Source: a bacterium
Lineage (GTDB): Bacteria > Patescibacteriota > Minisyncoccia > Moranbacterales > DUUL01
Direction: 5' to 3'
NCBI GenBank assembly: GCA_030641245.1
Contig: DAOWHU010000075.1
Span: 1 to 8,937 of the forward strand
Length of the DNA: 8,937 bases
In this document: positions 6,846-8,937 of the stretch, piece after piece
Layout of the letters: every line of letters starts with the position of its first letter
Position numbering within the stretch: the stretch's first letter is position 1
Translations under genes and position numbers: made by a program
Notes under the pieces: model-generated
Database searches by the model: none
What the model was told of the DNA's origin: nothing
The model's input: only the letters and a program-made list of their open reading frames with translations

Positions 6846-6872
6846 CTTCGCTGAAGCTACGCCGAGGCAAGC
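6846..6872 (-). repeat. 27-bp GC-rich repeat unit, copy A
   Basis: Read on the minus strand this matches 8332-8358 (plus) at 24 of 27 positions; shared words are GCTTGCCTCG and AGCGAAG. It stands out as GC-rich in an AT-rich setting and lies in the left arm of the 6819-7095 element. Confidence 0.7.
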
Positions 6873-6882
6873 AATGAACAAT

Positions 6883-6908
6883 AAAAAGACCTGAGAAAGG
6901 GTCTTTTT
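6883..6908 (+). terminator. Rho-independent terminator after fba
   Basis: AAAAAGACC (6883-6891), loop TGAGAAAG, GGTCTTTTT (6900-6908): a perfect 9-bp stem ending in five T. The A-run on the left means it could work in both directions. It probably ends the tpiA-fba transcript. Confidence 0.85.
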
Positions 6909-6916
6909 CGGTGGAA

Positions 6917-6935
6917 AAGATATTCCAAATATCTT
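6917..6935. repeat. Perfect 8-bp palindrome, possible operator
   Basis: AAGATATT / CCA / AATATCTT is exactly symmetric. It lies 9 bases after the terminator and about 170 bp before the rplA promoter, so it is far for a classical operator. It may just be part of the surrounding repeat element. Confidence 0.3.
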
Positions 6936-7102
6936 GTTGGACCAGGATTGGATTGAAGGAGAAAGGGTTTTATTTTGAGTTTTGGGGATTTGAGGCGATG
7001 AGGGATTTTAGAGAAAAAATTACTGTACACTAATGTATATTCAAGTTTTTGAGAAGTTTTTATTGTTAATTGCTCATTGTTAATTGCTCATTGCTAGTAT
7101 TA

Positions 7103-7131
7103 TTGACTAATTAGCCGAATTAAGCTAGAAT
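7103..7131 (+). promoter_or_regulatory. Sigma70-type promoter for rplA
   Basis: TTGACT at 7103-7108, a 17-base spacer, TAGAAT at 7126-7131: five of six matches in each box and ideal spacing. Transcription would start near 7138 and give a leader of about 155 bases before the rplA ATG at 7295. It lies just outside the inverted-repeat element. This is the best promoter match I found in the window. Confidence 0.7.
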
Positions 7132-7152
7132 TGTTTGTATTATTAACTTAAT

Positions 7153-7283
7153 CGTGGGAGGCATTGCTAGAGGAATTGTTTTTAATCACTGTTTCGTTAC
7201 GAAAAATTTAGTTGAAATTATAGTTTTGCAGTAGAGAAAGTGTTTAGAAACAGTTCTTGTTAACCAATGTTGTTTGTACCACG
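7153..7283 (+). promoter_or_regulatory. Ribosomal protein L1 leader (L1-binding autoregulatory RNA)
   Basis: The rplA leader can form an outer stem CGTGG (7153-7157) with CCACG (7279-7283). Next is an asymmetric loop, GA on the 5' side and GTTTGTA on the 3' side, then an inner stem GGCATTG (7160-7166) with CAATGTT (7265-7271), seven pairs with two G-U. Further in, ACTGTTTC (7188-7195) pairs perfectly with GAAACAGT (7247-7254). The 5' strand GTGGGAGGC equals the 5' strand of the L1-stalk site in 23S rRNA (GGUGG-GA-GGCU, closed by ...AUACCACC), and the 3' side ends UACCAC as in rRNA. The outer stem closes 11 bases before the ATG, so L1 binding could hide the start site. The mimicry is seen in the sequence; regulation is inferred. 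Confidence 0.72.
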
Positions 7284-7294
7284 TAAAAAAATTT

Positions 7295-7972
7295 ATGAAA
7301 AGAAGCAAAAACTACAAAAAAGCCAGCGAGGCTTTTGATTTAGAAAGAAATTATCCAATTGAAGAGGCTTTAGAGATTTTAGAAAAATTTCCTAAAGCTA
7401 AGTTCGATGAAACTGTTGAAGTTCATGTTAAAACCGAAATTGATTTCAAAAAAACAGATCAACAAATTAGAACCACTGTTAATCTACCCCATGGAAGTGG
7501 TAAAGAAATTAAGGTGGTGGCTTTTACTGAAAATAACCAAGAAGAAGCCAAGAAGGCCGGAGCTGATATTGTGGGTGGTGAAGAATTGATTGCTAAAATT
7601 GCCAAGGATAAGGATATCGCTATTGACGTAGCAGTCGCTACTCCTGATATGATGCCCAAGTTGGCTAAGATTGCTAAAATTCTTGGACCTAAAGGTTTAA
7701 TGCCGAATGCTAAATCTCAGACTGTTAGTCCTCAGGTAGAAAAAATGATTAAGGAAATCAAAAAGGGGAAAGCTAGTTTCAGAAATGATAATGGAGGGAA
7801 TATTCATTTAGCGATTGGAAAAAGATCTTTTGATAAAAAAGCTTTGAAAGAGAATTTTGAGGAATTTGAAAAAGTTCTTCGAGCCAATAAACCGGAAGCG
7901 ATTAAGAAGGCTTTTGTCAAAAACATTTCGATATCGGCTACTATGACTCCTGGAATCAAAATTAAATCCTAG
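7295..7972 (+). CDS. rplA: Large-subunit ribosomal protein L1 (uL1)
   Basis: A 225-residue protein of the L1 stalk of the large ribosomal subunit, which binds 23S rRNA and helps release E-site tRNA; in many bacteria it also represses its own mRNA. I use the ATG at 7295 (MKRSKNYKKASEAF), which matches the family N-terminus; the in-frame TTG at 7274 lies inside the leader's internal loop and is rejected. Landmarks: KFDETVEVHVK at 36-46, TVNLPHGSGKEIKVVAF, AGADIVGGEELI, the family signature ATPDMMPKLAKIAKILGPKGLMP at about 115-137 and the ending SISATMTPGIKIKS. Length is close to the usual 225-235. It does not sit beside rplK, its usual partner, and has its own promoter and leader here. The stop codon TAG is the first three bases of structured repeat copy 2. 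No Shine-Dalgarno sequence precedes the ATG. Confidence 0.95.
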   Translation: MKRSKNYKKASEAFDLERNYPIEEALEILEKFPKAKFDETVEVHVKTEIDFKKTDQQIRTTVNLPHGSGKEIKVVAFTENNQEEAKKAGADIVGGEELIAKIAKDKDIAIDVAVATPDMMPKLAKIAKILGPKGLMPNAKSQTVSPQVEKMIKEIKKGKASFRNDNGGNIHLAIGKRSFDKKALKENFEEFEKVLRANKPEAIKKAFVKNISISATMTPGIKIKS

Positions 7973-8091
7973 AACTTTGCGTTTGGCGTACTTCTTCGTT
8001 GAAATTTTCGCTTTTCGCTCGATGTATCATTAAATACGTCTCGCTCAATGCTCAATTTCGCCTCGAATTGCACTCAAACGAAAGAGTTCTA
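7970..8091 (+). repeat. Structured hairpin repeat, copy 2
   Basis: A 122-bp element beginning with the TAG stop of rplA. Arms TAGAACTTTGCGTTTG (7970-7985) and CAAACGAAAGAGTTCTA (8075-8091) pair with one bulge and one mismatch. The core shares CTTCTTCGTTG, ACGTCTC, CTCAATGCTCAA-like and TTGCACTCAAA with copy 1. Stem bases changed together: GGATTT/AAATCC in copy 1 is GAAATT/AATTTC here, and the tip pair C-G is T-A. It lies between rplA and rpmG and is in the same orientation as the other copies. Confidence 0.8.
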
Positions 8092-8141
8092 TAAATTAAT
8101 TTAGAAAATTTTTTAATTTTTTAAACTTTTAACTAAAACCC

Positions 8142-8303
8142 ATGTCACAAGATACTTTAATAAAACTTCAATGCAAAGAATGCAAAGAAATCAATTATTA
8201 TTCTCATAAAAACGTTAAAAAGATCCAGGAAAAATTAGAGATTAAAAAGCATTGTCCGAGGTGCAAGGCTCACACCATACACCTAGAAAAAAAGAAAAAA
8301 TAA
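8142..8303 (+). CDS. rpmG: Large-subunit ribosomal protein L33 (bL33), zinc-binding form
   Basis: A 53-residue protein, MSQDTLIKLQCKECKEINYY onward, ending HLEKKKK. Cys11/Cys14 (CKEC) and Cys38/Cys41 (CPRC) form the zinc ribbon of the 'C+' L33 type; I-N-Y-Y-S-H-K-N, L-E-I-K-K-H-C-P-R-C and H-T-I-H match the family closely (usual ENYxTxKNK and LELKKYCPRCRKHT). It sits near the E-site of the 50S subunit. The length is normal for L33. It lies between structured repeat copies 2 and 3; copy 3 starts on the base after its TAA. The 50 bases upstream are AT-rich, with no clear promoter and no Shine-Dalgarno sequence, so it may be read through from rplA if copy 2 does not stop transcription. Confidence 0.93.
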   Translation: MSQDTLIKLQCKECKEINYYSHKNVKKIQEKLEIKKHCPRCKAHTIHLEKKKK

Positions 8304-8453
8304 AAGATTTAATTTTTTGGTGTATTTCTTCGCTTGCCTCGCCGCAGCTTTAGCGAAGGCGGGTTGGATTTTTCGCCATTCGTTCGCCGTACTATTTAAC
8401 GCCTCACTCAGTGCTCAAATTCGCCTCGAACTGCACTCAAAAAATAAGACCTT
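8304..8453 (+). repeat. Structured hairpin repeat, copy 3 (with insertion)
   Basis: A 150-bp element starting on the base after the rpmG stop. Arms at 8304-8319 and 8438-8453 pair at about 11 of 15 positions plus one G-U. The core matches copy 1 closely (TTGGATTTTTCGCCATTCGTTC, GTACTATTTA, CTCACTCAGTGCTCAAAT, GAACTGCACTCAAA) but is split after TTCTTCG by a GC-rich insertion of about 31 bp, and two bases are lost at the tip, which shortens that stem. The spurious reading frame across 8317-8508 is an artefact of this repeat. Confidence 0.78.
8332..8358 (+). repeat. 27-bp GC-rich repeat unit, copy B
   Basis: Matches the reverse complement of 6846-6872 with three differences. It makes up most of the insertion within structured repeat copy 3 and can itself fold: GCCTCGC (8336-8342) against GCGAAGGC (8353-8360), with one bulge. 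Confidence 0.7.
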
Positions 8454-8504
8454 CCGTGTGATTAGTTTGCTTTTATTTTCGCGTTCCAACATACAATCTT
8501 TATT

Positions 8505-8542
8505 ATAACAAAATCTCGCATCGTTTGCGGGTTTTTTGTTAT
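8505..8542. terminator. Bidirectional terminator between convergent genes
   Basis: ATAACAAAATCTCGCA (8505-8520), loop TCGTT, TGCGGGTTTTTTGTTAT (8526-8542). The arms pair except for a small internal mismatch, with a T-run on the plus strand and an A-run on the left that gives a T-run on the minus strand. It serves the rpmG side and the minus-strand gene ending at 8596. Confidence 0.8.
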
Positions 8543-8595
8543 AGGTAGGTTAAGTTTCTCTGGAGTCTCTTATCGCGTTATTAGACAAATTTATA

Positions 8596-8937
8596 TTAAT
8601 CAAAACCATATTCTTTGAAATCGTTTTCAAGGGGATTTCCCTGGTTATATAAAACTTTTCGATTCTTTGCATCGAAAATAAAGGCAGAATGAGTAAAACA
8701 TTCATCCTCATTTTTTGTAGTGCATATTGCAGTTTTCTTCTCAGCGTTTTTTCTATCACGTAAAATCTTTTTTAAATCATCTATGTTGTTGGTAGCGGCA
8801 AGCATTTCCTTGGCTCTGTTGTAATGATCATTTGACCATTCCTCAAATGCTGGATCTGTATCGAAAGTAAGATTGCGATCAGGGAGGTGAATATAATGAT
8901 TTGTTTTTACCCCTGATTCATCAATATTCTCAATATA
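8596..8937 (-). CDS. C-terminal part of a C45-type (acyl-CoA:6-APA acyltransferase-like) Ntn hydrolase, partial
   Basis: Reading leftward from the window edge the frame is open for 113 residues to the TAA at 8598-8596; the start lies outside. Visible landmarks: TNHYIHLPDR at about 12-21, WSNDHYNRAKEMLAATNN at about 34-51, DDLKKILRDRKN at about 53-64, AICTTKNEDE, THSAFIFDAKNRKVLYNQGNP at about 81-101. The order TNH(F/Y), a helix with R-A-x-x-L, 'L..IL.D', 'IC', then a T-x-(S/A)-x-(I/F)-x-D-x-x-x-R strand pair and G-x-P fits the C-terminal half of peptidase family C45 / linear amide C-N hydrolases. These mature by self-cleavage at a Cys and then act as amidases or acyltransferases. The catalytic Cys would be upstream and cannot be checked. 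It converges on rpmG with a shared terminator. Family confidence is moderate; substrate unknown. Confidence 0.6.
   Translation of the reverse strand, partial: YIENIDESGVKTNHYIHLPDRNLTFDTDPAFEEWSNDHYNRAKEMLAATNNIDDLKKILRDRKNAEKKTAICTTKNEDECFTHSAFIFDAKNRKVLYNQGNPLENDFKEYGFD

Larger units (their letters stand above)
6819..7095. repeat. Inverted-repeat intergenic element (AGCAATGAACAATAAAA type)
   Basis: The left side has GAGCAATGAACAA after the fba stop and AGCAATGAACAATAAAA at 6870-6886; the right side has TTTTATTGTTAATTGCT at 7058-7074, the reverse complement of the latter except for one base. The right side also carries an exact tandem pair, ATTGTTAATTGCTC at 7062-7075 and 7076-7089, plus a 6-base partial third unit. 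The arms enclose about 170 bp with a terminator, a perfect small palindrome (6917-6935) and a G-rich stretch (about 6936-7010) in which I see no gene. It looks like a non-autonomous mobile element or its remnant. Confidence 0.55.

Noticed and set aside
7100..7290. tRNA or other housekeeping RNA gene before rplA
   Set aside because: No cloverleaf, GTTCRA-type T arm or CCA end could be placed; the pairing pattern fits an L1 leader instead.
7274..7294. Upstream TTG start for rplA
   Set aside because: It falls in the internal loop of the L1 leader and adds residues not seen in the family; the ATG at 7295 begins MKRSKNYKK as expected.
4951..8453. CRISPR array from the three similar repeats
   Set aside because: The copies are about 120-150 bp, far apart, separated by genes and variable in sequence, with no regular spacers and no cas genes.
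8317..8508. 63-residue plus-strand reading frame after rpmG
   Set aside because: It lies almost wholly in structured repeat copy 3 and runs into the terminator region; it encodes repeat sequence, with no start context or protein-family resemblance.
8550..8759. 69-residue minus-strand reading frame
   Set aside because: It overlaps the better-supported minus-strand C45-type frame (8596-8937), which is open to the window edge and carries family motifs.

Overview
The window looks like a chromosome segment from a low-GC, small-genome bacterium of the Candidate Phyla Radiation (Patescibacteria), most likely Parcubacteria-like. I infer this from the gene families and intergenic style, not from a marker phylogeny. 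The signs are a CxxC-x17-CxxC mini zinc ribbon protein, a TrbC/VirB2-like two-helix pilin with the 'INPDL' ending, a very short RuvX/YqgF, a dolichyl-phosphate-type GT2 next to GalT, and AT-rich gaps full of palindromic repeats. TGA ends at least three genes (pilin, ruvX-like, aldolase), so the standard bacterial code fits and the UGA=Gly code of Gracilibacteria/SR1 does not. No start codon in the window has a convincing Shine-Dalgarno sequence.

Layout, all plus strand except the last gene: (1) 1-389, 3' end of a zinc-ribbon protein; (2) 409-939, pilin-like membrane protein; (3) 980-1756, methionine aminopeptidase; (4) 1757-1921, AT-rich inverted repeat; (5) 1926-2300, divergent RuvX/YqgF; (6) 2389-4259, GT2 glycosyltransferase and GalT, 2 bp apart; (7) a hairpin across the galT stop codon, then another degenerate palindrome; (8) 4446-4943, small multidrug-export-family membrane protein; (9) 4951-5071, copy 1 of a structured repeat; (10) 5196-6819, tpiA and class II fructose-bisphosphate aldolase, overlapping; (11) 6820-7294, a long non-coding gap with an inverted-repeat element, a terminator, a good promoter and an apparent L1-binding leader; (12) 7295-7972 rplA and 8142-8303 rpmG, each followed at once by a copy of the structured repeat (7970-8091, 8304-8453); (13) 8505-8542, a terminator between convergent genes; (14) 8596-8937, minus strand, C-terminal part of a C45/acyltransferase-type Ntn hydrolase that runs off the window.

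The genes are mostly core housekeeping: N-terminal Met removal, rRNA processing or junction resolution, lower glycolysis, two ribosomal proteins, and nucleotide-sugar/glycan synthesis. The most interesting content lies between them. First, a three-copy family of about 120-bp hairpin repeats differs in sequence between copies but keeps base pairing through compensatory changes, and each copy sits on or just after a stop codon. Second, the 5' leader of rplA can fold into a mimic of the 23S rRNA L1-binding site (CGTGG-GA-GGCATTG / CAATGTT-loop-CCACG) that closes just upstream of the start codon, which suggests autogenous control by L1.

Limits: everything was read by eye. No homology search, folding program or codon statistics was run.
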